Positions 33,106-40,616 of a DNA stretch of 40,616 nucleotides are shown one piece after another; position 1 is the first letter of the stretch; every line of letters starts with the position of its first letter. A program made the position numbers and the translations under genes. This DNA comes from Streptococcus panodentis (GTDB taxonomy: Bacteria; Bacillota; Bacilli; Lactobacillales; Streptococcaceae). The stretch spans positions 1 to 40,616 of the forward strand of contig NZ_QFAY01000025.1 in the NCBI RefSeq assembly GCF_017884005.1, given 5' to 3'. The notes under the pieces were generated by a model, which ran no database searches, had not been told where the DNA came from, and was given only the letters and a program-made list of their open reading frames with translations.

Positions 33106-33584
33106 GATGACTTTACGAACATTTCCAAGCGCAGCTTTTCCAGCCTTTCCCAGCATCCGGCTGGAAGCCGCAAGCGGCTGGCAGGACTGGAACCTGCCGG
33201 GCTCGGTCCTCTCGCTGCATAAGCCCCAAGAAAGCGGCTTTATGCCCAATATTCTGATGAATATCCGGACCGTTGACCGGGCTTATGACTTTGCCGCCTA
33301 CAGGGCTGAGATCGAGGACTACAGTCAGGGGCTTGACCAGTTCAGGCTGGTGTCAGACGGTCTGCATGAGGTCAACGGCCTGCAGTGGCAGGTGGTCGAA
33401 TATGCCTATATCGATGAGGTTTCCGGTCCGCTGGCTCAGTTTTTGGCAGCTGCCTTTGTGGAAAGCGGCCCTGTCACATTTATGATCAGCTTTACGGGAA
33501 CGGTCGGTCTCTTGGGTCAGGCTGAGAATCCTGACTATACAGCCATTCAGAATATCTTTAGGAGTGTGACCATTCATGAATAAA
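33082..33584 (+). repeat. 503-bp segmental duplication, donor copy
   Basis: Pair of 27863-28365. Here both borders fall inside intact genes (the 3' end of the gene ending at 33105 and the first codons of the lipoprotein gene), so this is the original context. Confidence 0.85.
33107..33583 (+). CDS. LpqN/DUF1795-like protein, copy 2
   Basis: A 158-residue protein nearly identical to the one at 27888 (Leu-to-Phe and Ile-to-Met changes early; more change in the last 40 residues, where NLDYIDIRDVFRTV becomes NPDYTAIQNIFRSV). Same Mog1/PsbP-like fold pattern and no signal peptide. It starts one base after the previous stop and overlaps the lipoprotein gene by 8 nt, so the three genes after LXG2 are one unit. 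A role with LXG proteins is inferred from position only. Confidence 0.7.
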   Translation: MTLRTFPSAAFPAFPSIRLEAASGWQDWNLPGSVLSLHKPQESGFMPNILMNIRTVDRAYDFAAYRAEIEDYSQGLDQFRLVSDGLHEVNGLQWQVVEYAYIDEVSGPLAQFLAAAFVESGPVTFMISFTGTVGLLGQAENPDYTAIQNIFRSVTIHE

Positions 33585-34001
33585 AGAAGAACATCTTCCT
33601 TAGGCCTCATAGGCTTCCTGTCTGCCTGTCTTCTCTTGCTTTCGGCCTGCAGCCTGCTCTCAGGCGGTCAGTCTGACCGTCTGCAGGGGGACTGGAAAGC
33701 GCAGACTGGCGACGGCAGCAACTCCACTATTCACTTTGCAAAAGATAAGGTCACGGTAAATGGGGAGGAATTTGATTATAAGCAGAAATCAGTCAAGCAG
33801 AAAGGCGGGGTGACCTATTATCAGATTGAGCAGAACGGCAAGAATTATTCCGTTATCTTTCCTGAGAAAGATGATGACCAGACTGCCATCATGATTGAGC
33901 CGGATTCGGCCGAAGATGACCTGTATGGAACCATGCTTTATGCCATGAACAAGAAAAAGACCCCCAACTATCAGGAGTATGCCAAGAAATATCTGGAATA
34001 G
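33576..34001 (+). CDS. Small lipoprotein
   Basis: A 141-residue protein with a basic N-terminus, hydrophobic segment and lipobox LSAC with Cys25 (an LSAC at Cys18 is an alternative). The mature part is a short beta-rich domain (LQGDWKAQTGDGSNSTIHF, VTVNGEEFDYKQKSV) of the kind found in DUF4828/DUF5640-like lipocalin-type lipoproteins; the assignment is weak. It would sit on the outer face of the membrane, where a protector against a membrane-active effector could work. It overlaps the LpqN/DUF1795-like gene. The frame stays open past its stop to essA, without a start codon. Confidence 0.7.
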   Translation: MNKRRTSSLGLIGFLSACLLLLSACSLLSGGQSDRLQGDWKAQTGDGSNSTIHFAKDKVTVNGEEFDYKQKSVKQKGGVTYYQIEQNGKNYSVIFPEKDDDQTAIMIEPDSAEDDLYGTMLYAMNKKKTPNYQEYAKKYLE

Positions 34002-34121
34002 CCTGTTCTCTCGCAGTCCAGACTGACCCGGCTTCCAGAGCAGGAGCTGCCTAAGCTTGACAAGGGAAGGAAAGCTACCTTTGAAGAAAATCAAATTCAT
34101 ACGCTTGAGAAAAGAAGGCAA

Positions 34122-34628
34122 ATGGAAAACAGAATGATTATGAGGCCGATGGTAAAAAATTTTTTTGCACTAATCCTGCTCCTGCTGCTGTTCTCGGCTA
34201 ATGGGACGGTCTATGCCCAAGAGGGGCAATTAGACCTGAAAACAGACTCCATTACGCAGAAAAAACAGCGCTCGGGCGGCAATCAAATCGAACATCACTA
34301 TGCTCCCAATCTTTTTATGGATAGGACTGAGCAGCAGGCGACCAAGGCCAAAACAGATGCCAAGGAAATGCTTGGTGCAGCTGATAGGGCCAATTTTGCA
34401 ACGGCTGGCTTGCTGGACAGCACTGAACTGCCGACTCAGGCCTATCGTCAAGCTCTTTTTCAGGACTATGCGGTATCGGATCATATTGCAGTAGAGAGGG
34501 AGGAGGCAGAAACGATGCCTGTCTGGGTCATCCTACTGTCAGGCCTCTTTATCGGCCTGATGGCCGGACTGGGTGTATATTTAGGAAGGATTTTTCATGG
34601 CAAAAGGCTATTTAAAGGTGACGATTAA
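34122..34628 (+). CDS. essA: T7SS membrane protein EssA
   Basis: A 168-residue protein with an N-terminal signal/anchor segment (NFFALILLLLLFSANGTVYA), a polar middle and a C-terminal membrane segment (WVILLSGLFIGLMAGLGVYL) followed by a short basic tail, the EssA arrangement. EssA is a small membrane component of the T7SSb channel. Start 34122 is preferred by the weak AAGG upstream; ATG 34134 or 34140 are alternatives. It overlaps esaB by 32 nt and begins the machine block. In most T7SSb loci esaA lies before essA; it is not here. Confidence 0.85.
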   Translation: MENRMIMRPMVKNFFALILLLLLFSANGTVYAQEGQLDLKTDSITQKKQRSGGNQIEHHYAPNLFMDRTEQQATKAKTDAKEMLGAADRANFATAGLLDSTELPTQAYRQALFQDYAVSDHIAVEREEAETMPVWVILLSGLFIGLMAGLGVYLGRIFHGKRLFKGDD

Positions 34629-34851
34629 GCATGATGACAAAGAGCTGGACCTGCGTTTTTCCTGCCTGCTGTCTTTAAGAGAGCTGAAAAAGCTGATCGA
34701 AGAAAACGGTCTGGTACAGCAGCTGGATCTTGCAGCGAAGCACTGGCATTTGGAGCCGGTCTATAAGCAGCTCCGAATGGAGCAGCACAGGCCTTTGGCA
34801 GAGTATCCTCTGGGAAACGGCGATGTATTGGGGGTTGTGGTAGATGGATGA
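34597..34851 (+). CDS. esaB: T7SS ubiquitin-like protein EsaB
   Basis: An 84-residue cytoplasmic protein of the YukD/EsaB ubiquitin-like family, a small regulator or assembly factor of T7SSb. It starts MAKGYLKVTIKHDDKELDLRF and ends LGNGDVLGVVVDG, matching the beta-grasp pattern. Start has AGGAAGG upstream. It overlaps essA by 32 nt and essB by 8 nt. Confidence 0.87.
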   Translation: MAKGYLKVTIKHDDKELDLRFSCLLSLRELKKLIEENGLVQQLDLAAKHWHLEPVYKQLRMEQHRPLAEYPLGNGDVLGVVVDG

Positions 34852-35977
34852 CAAGATTGAGATAAAGTACAGCAAGAGACAGGTCAAGGTCATCCTGCCG
34901 GCCAGCCATTTTGTCCGTCAACAGCTGTCTGCCATAGAAAACTATGCAGATGCAGCCGTGAGCTTAGAAGAGAGCGGGGCTTTGTCGCTGATTTACGATA
35001 AGCCGCCTTATTCCAGCAGCCTTGCTGAGCTGACGGAGGAGGAGCTGCCTGAGCTGAAACGTCTGGAACTGGCTCAGAAAATGGACAGCCTGTCCTTGGA
35101 TGAGCGCAGCTTTAAAGTGCCTTACCTCCATCCTAAGAATATCTTTGTTCGGGGCGGCAGCATCCGTCTGCTTCACTATGGGCTGAAAAATATGATGGGG
35201 CCAGCTGCTCTGAGTGCGGAAGAATTTCTCATGGTGTACAAGGCCTTGGTCGTCTCGATTTTGCGGCCCAAGCTTGATTTTGAGCTGCTGATTGATGGAA
35301 TCGCAGCCGTCAGAGACCAGCAGGTGCAGGAGATTGCTGCCTGTCAGAGCTATGATGAAGTGGTTCGCTATATTCATAAAGCTTACCATCAGGCCAGCCA
35401 GGATGAGAAGAAGAGCAAGAGGCTTGTAAGCAAGCGGAATTGGTATCTCTTTACATTTGGGACTGGGATCTTTGGGACAGCGGCCCTGCTGCTGGGCGGT
35501 TTCGCTGCCTATTTCTACTTTTGGTCTCTGCCCGTCCAGCAAGCAACAGTGAAGGCCCAGAGCCATTTTATCGGCAGGCATTATGATGATGTGGCTGATG
35601 ATTTGGAGGTCTTCCAGACCGGCCGTCTGGGCAGAGAAGCAAAGTATGTATTGGCTGCTTCCTATGTCCATTTAGATGATTTATCTGAGGAACAAAAAGC
35701 AAGTGTGCTCAATACCATCACTCCTTCCAGCGAAGACAACCTGCTGGATTACTGGATTTTCCTGGGACGGGGAAATTATAAGAAAGCATTGGACTTGGCT
35801 CAGAATATCGGCGATGACCAGCTGACCCTGCATGCCTATACAAATCTATATGAGCAGACCCGTGAAGACAAGAAAATGAAAGGGGCAGAGAAGCAGAAAA
35901 AACTGGATGAATACCGCAAAGAAATCGAAGAACTGTCTAAGAAATTGGGCGTAAAGGTAGGTGGACAGGATGAGTAA
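34844..35977 (+). CDS. essB: T7SS pseudokinase-fold membrane protein EssB
   Basis: A 377-residue protein: an N-terminal pseudokinase-like cytoplasmic domain (about 1-195), one membrane segment (about 199-229, LFTFGTGIFGTAALLLGGFA) and a helical extracytoplasmic domain ending in a Lys/Glu-rich coiled coil (EYRKEIEELSKKLG). This is the YukC/EssB architecture; EssB bridges EssC and other channel parts. It overlaps esaB by 8 nt and essC by 8 nt. Confidence 0.92.
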   Translation: MDDKIEIKYSKRQVKVILPASHFVRQQLSAIENYADAAVSLEESGALSLIYDKPPYSSSLAELTEEELPELKRLELAQKMDSLSLDERSFKVPYLHPKNIFVRGGSIRLLHYGLKNMMGPAALSAEEFLMVYKALVVSILRPKLDFELLIDGIAAVRDQQVQEIAACQSYDEVVRYIHKAYHQASQDEKKSKRLVSKRNWYLFTFGTGIFGTAALLLGGFAAYFYFWSLPVQQATVKAQSHFIGRHYDDVADDLEVFQTGRLGREAKYVLAASYVHLDDLSEEQKASVLNTITPSSEDNLLDYWIFLGRGNYKKALDLAQNIGDDQLTLHAYTNLYEQTREDKKMKGAEKQKKLDEYRKEIEELSKKLGVKVGGQDE

Positions 35978-38900
35978 AAAGGATAAAACTCTCTTTCACC
36001 AGCTGGGCGACAGTTTGCTGGATGATGAGCTGAATCAGACTGAAATCATTGTATGCGGCAGGAAACTCGCTGTCCTCACCCTCTCTGAAGGCCAAAGGGC
36101 GGCAGCAGAAGATGTGATCTTTCACATGTCGGACGGCAGGATCTATGCTGATGGGGAGGAGCTGGCGAAGGGACAGACCGTTCTTCAGAGCTGCACCGTT
36201 TTCCTGTTTGAGACAGCCGAAGATTTGTCAGTGCAGTATATCTTTCCTCCCGGCGGGGACTTTCTGCTGTCCAAGGATGAGGCAGCAGCGGACCTTGTGA
36301 TTGAAACAGAGGCCTCTGTCCTCTTTGCAAGGGACAAGGCCTACCTGTATCCTAATGGCCAGCTGCTCTATTTCAATGATCGGCCGGTTGCTGTGGACAG
36401 GATTGTGCCCTTTCGGACAGGCGACCGAATCTTTGTCAGCCATCATTTTATTGAGCGGCGGGAAGAGCAGTGGCAGATTTCTGCCCTCTTTGCCGCGCCG
36501 CGCCTGCATCCAAAGACCACTCTCGTTGAGAGCAGAAAGACCATTTATCAGGCTGGCTTTCCCCATTACCATCGCAGTCCCCGTATCCTGCCGACAGTTT
36601 ATGAGGATGAGCAGAGGCTGGAGAAAGCCCCGGTTCCTCCGACCAAGCCTAAAAATGCTATTTGGCGGGCCCTGATTCCGCCTTTAGGGATGATTGCTCT
36701 TTCTGTGCTGCTGGTCACTCTCTTGGGGCGCAACGGCCTGATGATGATTACCATGGGCGGTATGAGCGTCCTGACGGCGACCTTTTCCATCACTGGCTAC
36801 TTTTCTGATAAAAAAGAATACAAGCAGAAAAAGAAAGAACGGGCTGAAGATTACCAGGCGTATTTACTGAAGCAAATCTCCATTTTGCACCGGCATTTTC
36901 TGGAAGAGAGAGCGATTCTCTCTTACCGTCAGCCCCACCTGCACGATCTTATGAAGATGATTCGGCAGTATGACGGCCGGCTTTATGAGCGCCTGCCTTC
37001 CAATGAAGATTTCATGGCTTTGTCGCTTGGGCTGGGAGAGGTTGACAGTCAGCTGCAGCTTGTCTATCAGAGTGATTTTCTGACCAAAGACGACCTAACG
37101 GTTTTTTCACAGAATGTGCTGAAAAAATATGAAAAGCATGAGCAGGCTCCTGTTACGACCAATCTGGCCGGCAATGTTATCGGTCTTGTAGCCCAGCATG
37201 ATACCGGCCAGTCCTTTCTGCAGCAGCTTCTTTTGCAGATTGCGGCCTTTCATTCTTATCAGGATGTGATTTTTGTTCATTTGCTGTCGCCTGCTGACTA
37301 CCGGCAGATATGGAGGAAGTGGCGCTTCCTGCCGCACTTTCAGATGCCGGCCATCAATGTCCGCTCCTTTGTCTATGACGAACGCAGCAAGGATGCTGTC
37401 TTGACCAGTCTCTATCAGATTCTGCAGGCCCGCCGGCAGGAGAAAAAAAGCCAGCAGGAGCAGCTGTTTCTGCCGCAGCTGGTCATCGCGATTTCTGATG
37501 ACCGCCTCTTGTCCGGCCATGCTATCAATGAGCATCTGTCCAGTCCTGACCTGCCTGCTCTGGGAGTGACAGTCATCTGGCTCAAGGAAAGCCGTCGGCA
37601 GCTGTCGGAGACAGTGACCACACTGATCGAGGTCAAAAACAGCGATACAGCTACCTTGGTGAACAACCAAGGGAACTATGTCAATCAAGCCTTCAGACCC
37701 TATCCTATGACAGATGACTACGAGATGACCGTGCGCAGTTTGAGCAATCTCGTCCATGAGGAAAAGCAGCAAAATGCCCTTCCGGATGCCATCACTTTCT
37801 TAGAAATGTACGGTGCAGAAGAAGTGGCTCAGCTGGATATTGCCAGCCGCTGGGCCCGCGGCGATACATCCAGAAGTCTGGCGGTACCGCTCGGTGTGCG
37901 GGGGAAGGATGATCTGGTCTCTCTCAATCTGCATGAGCGGGCTCATGGACCTCATGGCCTGATTGCCGGCACGACCGGCTCTGGGAAGTCGGAGATTCTG
38001 CAGTCCTACATCCTGTCTCTGTCCCTAAACTTCAGTCCGGAGGATATTGGCTTTCTGCCCATTGACTTTAAGGGCGGCGGTATGGCAAATTTATTCAAGC
38101 GCCTGCCGCACCTGATGGGACGGATTACCAACTTGGATGGGGCCGGAACGCAGCGGGCTCTGGCTTCTATCCGGGCAGAGCTGCAGAAACGGCAGCGTCT
38201 CTTTGGCCAGTTTGGTGTCAATCACATCAACGGCTATACAAAACTCTATAAGGAAGGCCGGGACGGGAAAGAAGGGACCTTTCCGACAGAACCCCTGCCC
38301 CACCTCTTCTTGATTTCCGATGAGTTTGCTGAGCTGAAGCAGAATGAGCCGGACTTTATGACGGAGCTGGTATCTACAGCCCGGATCGGCCGTTCTTTGG
38401 GGATTCACCTGATTCTCGCGACTCAGAAGCCCTCCGGCGTTGTCAATGACCAAATCTGGTCCAACTCCCGCTTCAAGCTGGCTCTGAAAGTAGCCGAAAC
38501 AGCGGATTCAAATGAAATCATCAAGACCCCTGACGCAGCCAGCATCACCCAGCCCGGGCGCGCCTACCTGCAGGTCGGGAATAATGAAATCTACGAGCTT
38601 TTCCAATCCGCATGGAGCGGGGCCCCCTATGCACCGGCGGCTCAGAGCCGGCAGGAGGAAGCGGACAATCGGCTTTGGACCATCAATGAATTGGGCCAGT
38701 ATGAGCTGGCAACGGTGGATCTGTCCTATCGGAATGAAGAAGAGACTGACGGCAGTTCTGATGAGACGGAGCTGGATGCCGTTGTGGACTACATTGCCCA
38801 GTATGCCCAGTCTGTCAAGCTGCGCATGCCGAGCAAGCCCTGGCTGCCGCCGCTGAAAGACAGCCTTGTCTCTCCGATTTTGACTGCCAAGTGGACGAAA

Positions 38901-40412
38901 GCAAAGCAGTACAAGGCTCCGTTTGCCTTGATGGATATTCCTTCAGAGCAGAGCCAGCGCGTGCTTGATTTTGACTTGGAGGAATTTGGCCATACTCTGA
39001 TTTACGCTTCGCCCGGTTTTGGAAAGTCACAGGCCCTGCAGACCTTGGTCATGAACTTTGCCCGTCTCAACCAGCCGGATCAGCTTCATTTTAATCTGTT
39101 TGACTTTGGAACCAAGGGACTTTTCCCGCTGAAAGACCTGCCGCATGTAGCGGACATTGCTACTCTGGATGATGCGGAAAAGTTGCTGAAATTCCTCAAG
39201 CGCCTGCAGAAGCAGCTGCAGGAACGCCGGGACCTGCTGGCGGAGTATGGGGTCACCTCTATTGAGCAGTACGAGCAAAAGACCGGAGTGTCTCTGCCGC
39301 TGATTGTCAATATCATTGACTCCTATGATACGGTTCGCGACCATCCGCTGGAAGAGCAGATTGAGCCTTTCTTTCATCAGGTTCTGCGCGAGGGGGCCAG
39401 TCTGGGCATCTATCTAATCGCGACAGTCCTGCGCAATACCAGTATGAAACTAAATATGCGCAGCCATTTTGCCACCCAGCTGGTCCTGTATCTGGTGGAC
39501 AAGGACAGCAAGAAAGAAGTGATTGGCTTTGATGCTTTGGCTGACCAGGTCATCCCCGGCCGCGGTCAGGTCCGCTTGGAAGAGCCGATTCGTTTTCAGG
39601 TCTATCTTGCTGCCGAAGGAGAGACTGACCTTGAGCGGCTTCAGCAGCTGGAAGCCAGTATTGAGCGAATCAGTCAGTCATGGCAGGGAGACAGGCCGCA
39701 GGCTATTCCTATGCTGGCCAGTGACATCAGCTTTGATGACTTTGAGCAGGATGCAGCAGTTGAAGAGGCGCGTCAGGTTCTGAGCATTCCGATTGGCTAT
39801 GACAAAGAAAGTGTAGAAGTCCGCTCCCTTGAGCCGCTGGCCTATGACTTTGTCCTGCTGATGGATGACAGTCCTGCACAGACCTACAGCATGGAGCAGA
39901 CCCTGCTGGCAGCCTTTCGCAGCTTTGCCGGTCGGGTCAGCCGTATAGCAGTGGATATTGACGGCCGCTTTGCCGGTATGGAAGAATGCTTTGACACCAT
40001 CGTGGAAGAAGCCGATGTTGTCCAGTTCTTCGGAGAGCTGCTCAGTCTCATCCAATCCGCCAAGGTTCAGGAGAAGCCGATGTTTGTCTACCTTCCGGAT
40101 GTGCACCTGACAGGCGATCGGATTGTCCTGACAGAAAAAGATCTGAATACCATTTTTACCAAAGCTTCTTCCGTGGGCATTCATTTGATTTACCACGGCT
40201 ATCAAAACAGCATTGAAACGAAGTTTACCCCCTTCTTCAAACGCCTCCGCCAAAATGTGCCGATGGGAACTTTTGGGACTATCTTTAACGATCAGAAAGT
40301 AGTGCCGGGCCGCGGTCTCTTTAACGAACCGCTGGTCGAAATCAATGAGATTCAGTTTTTTGCCGGCCGCAGCGTTCACCGTTTGAAACTGCCTCAGGAT
40401 AGGAGCTTTTAG
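35970..40412 (+). CDS. essC: T7SS FtsK/SpoIIIE-type ATPase EssC
   Basis: A 1480-residue membrane ATPase, the motor and substrate selector of T7SSb. Two FHA-like domains occupy about the first 200 residues, then two membrane segments (about 231-280), then ATPase domains. D1 has Walker A GTTGSGKS (667-674) and Walker B LFLISDEFAEL (DE at 784-785). D2 has ASPGFGKS (1013-1020) but a weak Walker B (IVNIIDSYD). D3 (after about 1300) lacks a P-loop (DDSPAQTYSMEQT). The extreme C-terminus, a known specificity region in staphylococci, is DRSF. ATG 35970 fits AAGGTAGG better than GTG 35961. Complete, no frameshift. Confidence 0.96.
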   Translation: MSKKDKTLFHQLGDSLLDDELNQTEIIVCGRKLAVLTLSEGQRAAAEDVIFHMSDGRIYADGEELAKGQTVLQSCTVFLFETAEDLSVQYIFPPGGDFLLSKDEAAADLVIETEASVLFARDKAYLYPNGQLLYFNDRPVAVDRIVPFRTGDRIFVSHHFIERREEQWQISALFAAPRLHPKTTLVESRKTIYQAGFPHYHRSPRILPTVYEDEQRLEKAPVPPTKPKNAIWRALIPPLGMIALSVLLVTLLGRNGLMMITMGGMSVLTATFSITGYFSDKKEYKQKKKERAEDYQAYLLKQISILHRHFLEERAILSYRQPHLHDLMKMIRQYDGRLYERLPSNEDFMALSLGLGEVDSQLQLVYQSDFLTKDDLTVFSQNVLKKYEKHEQAPVTTNLAGNVIGLVAQHDTGQSFLQQLLLQIAAFHSYQDVIFVHLLSPADYRQIWRKWRFLPHFQMPAINVRSFVYDERSKDAVLTSLYQILQARRQEKKSQQEQLFLPQLVIAISDDRLLSGHAINEHLSSPDLPALGVTVIWLKESRRQLSETVTTLIEVKNSDTATLVNNQGNYVNQAFRPYPMTDDYEMTVRSLSNLVHEEKQQNALPDAITFLEMYGAEEVAQLDIASRWARGDTSRSLAVPLGVRGKDDLVSLNLHERAHGPHGLIAGTTGSGKSEILQSYILSLSLNFSPEDIGFLPIDFKGGGMANLFKRLPHLMGRITNLDGAGTQRALASIRAELQKRQRLFGQFGVNHINGYTKLYKEGRDGKEGTFPTEPLPHLFLISDEFAELKQNEPDFMTELVSTARIGRSLGIHLILATQKPSGVVNDQIWSNSRFKLALKVAETADSNEIIKTPDAASITQPGRAYLQVGNNEIYELFQSAWSGAPYAPAAQSRQEEADNRLWTINELGQYELATVDLSYRNEEETDGSSDETELDAVVDYIAQYAQSVKLRMPSKPWLPPLKDSLVSPILTAKWTKAKQYKAPFALMDIPSEQSQRVLDFDLEEFGHTLIYASPGFGKSQALQTLVMNFARLNQPDQLHFNLFDFGTKGLFPLKDLPHVADIATLDDAEKLLKFLKRLQKQLQERRDLLAEYGVTSIEQYEQKTGVSLPLIVNIIDSYDTVRDHPLEEQIEPFFHQVLREGASLGIYLIATVLRNTSMKLNMRSHFATQLVLYLVDKDSKKEVIGFDALADQVIPGRGQVRLEEPIRFQVYLAAEGETDLERLQQLEASIERISQSWQGDRPQAIPMLASDISFDDFEQDAAVEEARQVLSIPIGYDKESVEVRSLEPLAYDFVLLMDDSPAQTYSMEQTLLAAFRSFAGRVSRIAVDIDGRFAGMEECFDTIVEEADVVQFFGELLSLIQSAKVQEKPMFVYLPDVHLTGDRIVLTEKDLNTIFTKASSVGIHLIYHGYQNSIETKFTPFFKRLRQNVPMGTFGTIFNDQKVVPGRGLFNEPLVEINEIQFFAGRSVHRLKLPQDRSF

Positions 40413-40434
40413 CTTCCTCCTGAGCAGCTCGTTG

Positions 40435-40581
40435 CCTATCATTTTCTTATTTCAAAATGATAGGTTGGCGGTGGAACAGAACTAAATTTTTAAAAATTTA
40501 GTTCGTCGTCCCAGCCCCGCGAGGCTCTCACAGTCCGGGGGACTGTGAGAGGTTGGGGATGAGGAAAACAGAGTTTTCCTC
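40435..40581. repeat. String of four perfect hairpins after essC
   Basis: (1) CCTATCATTTT/AAAATGATAGG at 40435-40464; (2) a 26-bp perfect palindrome at 40479-40504 (GAACTAAATTT arm); (3) CTCTCACAGTCC-GGG-GGACTGTGAGAG at 40525-40551, sharing the GTCC-GGG-GGAC core of the 29 kb array; (4) GAGGAAAAC/GTTTTCCTC at 40561-40581. Some may act as terminators for essC. No gene is seen from 40413 to the end. Confidence 0.8.
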
Positions 40582-40616
40582 AATGTAGGAGCTTTTTGGA
40601 GTCTAAAAGACGAACA

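Overview
The window is a piece of a Streptococcus chromosome, most like the sanguinis/gordonii-type oral commensals. RNase J2, EstA, GltX, RnpA, YidC1 and Jag read very close to the pneumococcal proteins as I remember them, the rnpA-yidC-jag, argG-argH and tatD-rnmV-ksgA blocks are typical, and BOX-like streptococcal repeats are present. No search was run, so the species is not assigned. No rRNA, tRNA, CRISPR array, transposase or phage gene was seen.

Region 1 (1-12.8 kb) is housekeeping DNA on the + strand: an LtrA-type membrane protein, rnjB behind a ~200-nt structured leader, estA, gltX, an NADP-binding oxidoreductase with twin operators, argG-argH behind probable ArgR sites, rnpA-yidC-jag, an unrecognised gene and rpmH. 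Region 2 (12.8-19.4 kb) is accessory. It has an AT-rich cassette (WYL-type regulator on -, divergent FMN-binding oxidoreductase and tag on +), a leftward operon DUF2975-XRE-DUF4153, and an ArsR-like regulator followed by an MFS exporter whose promoter sits between two copies of a 22-bp repeat. Region 3 (19.5-23.4 kb) is tatD-rnmV-ksgA with two extra genes (a tail-anchored protein and an SDR) between rnmV and ksgA.

Region 4 (23.4 kb to the end) is a type VII secretion (T7SSb) locus. It has two paralogous cargo modules, each with a WXG100 protein (EsxA-like), a coiled-coil DUF5082/YwqH-like protein, a small helical partner and an LXG protein. Module 2 also has a DUF4176-type protein. The machine genes essA-esaB-essB-essC follow in overlapping order; esaA is not in the window. 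Both LXG proteins lack a recognisable C-terminal enzyme domain. They carry instead a long Ala/Gly-rich alternating repeat domain and a shared short tail, with about one repeat unit more in module 1. A 503-bp segment encoding an LpqN/DUF1795-like protein occurs downstream of both LXG genes, and its borders show which copy was the donor. Module 1 is bracketed by 51-bp direct repeats, and the gaps are packed with BOX-like elements, a 49-bp tandem hairpin array and perfect palindromes.

The likely working model is that the small helical proteins and EsxA escort each LXG protein to EssC, with EssB/EssA/EsaB completing the channel. The genes after each LXG gene (zinc ribbon, LpqN/DUF1795-like, membrane protein, lipoprotein) are candidates for immunity or chaperone roles. 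These roles are inference. The repeat-domain LXG proteins and their downstream genes are the best candidate in the window for an undescribed system.
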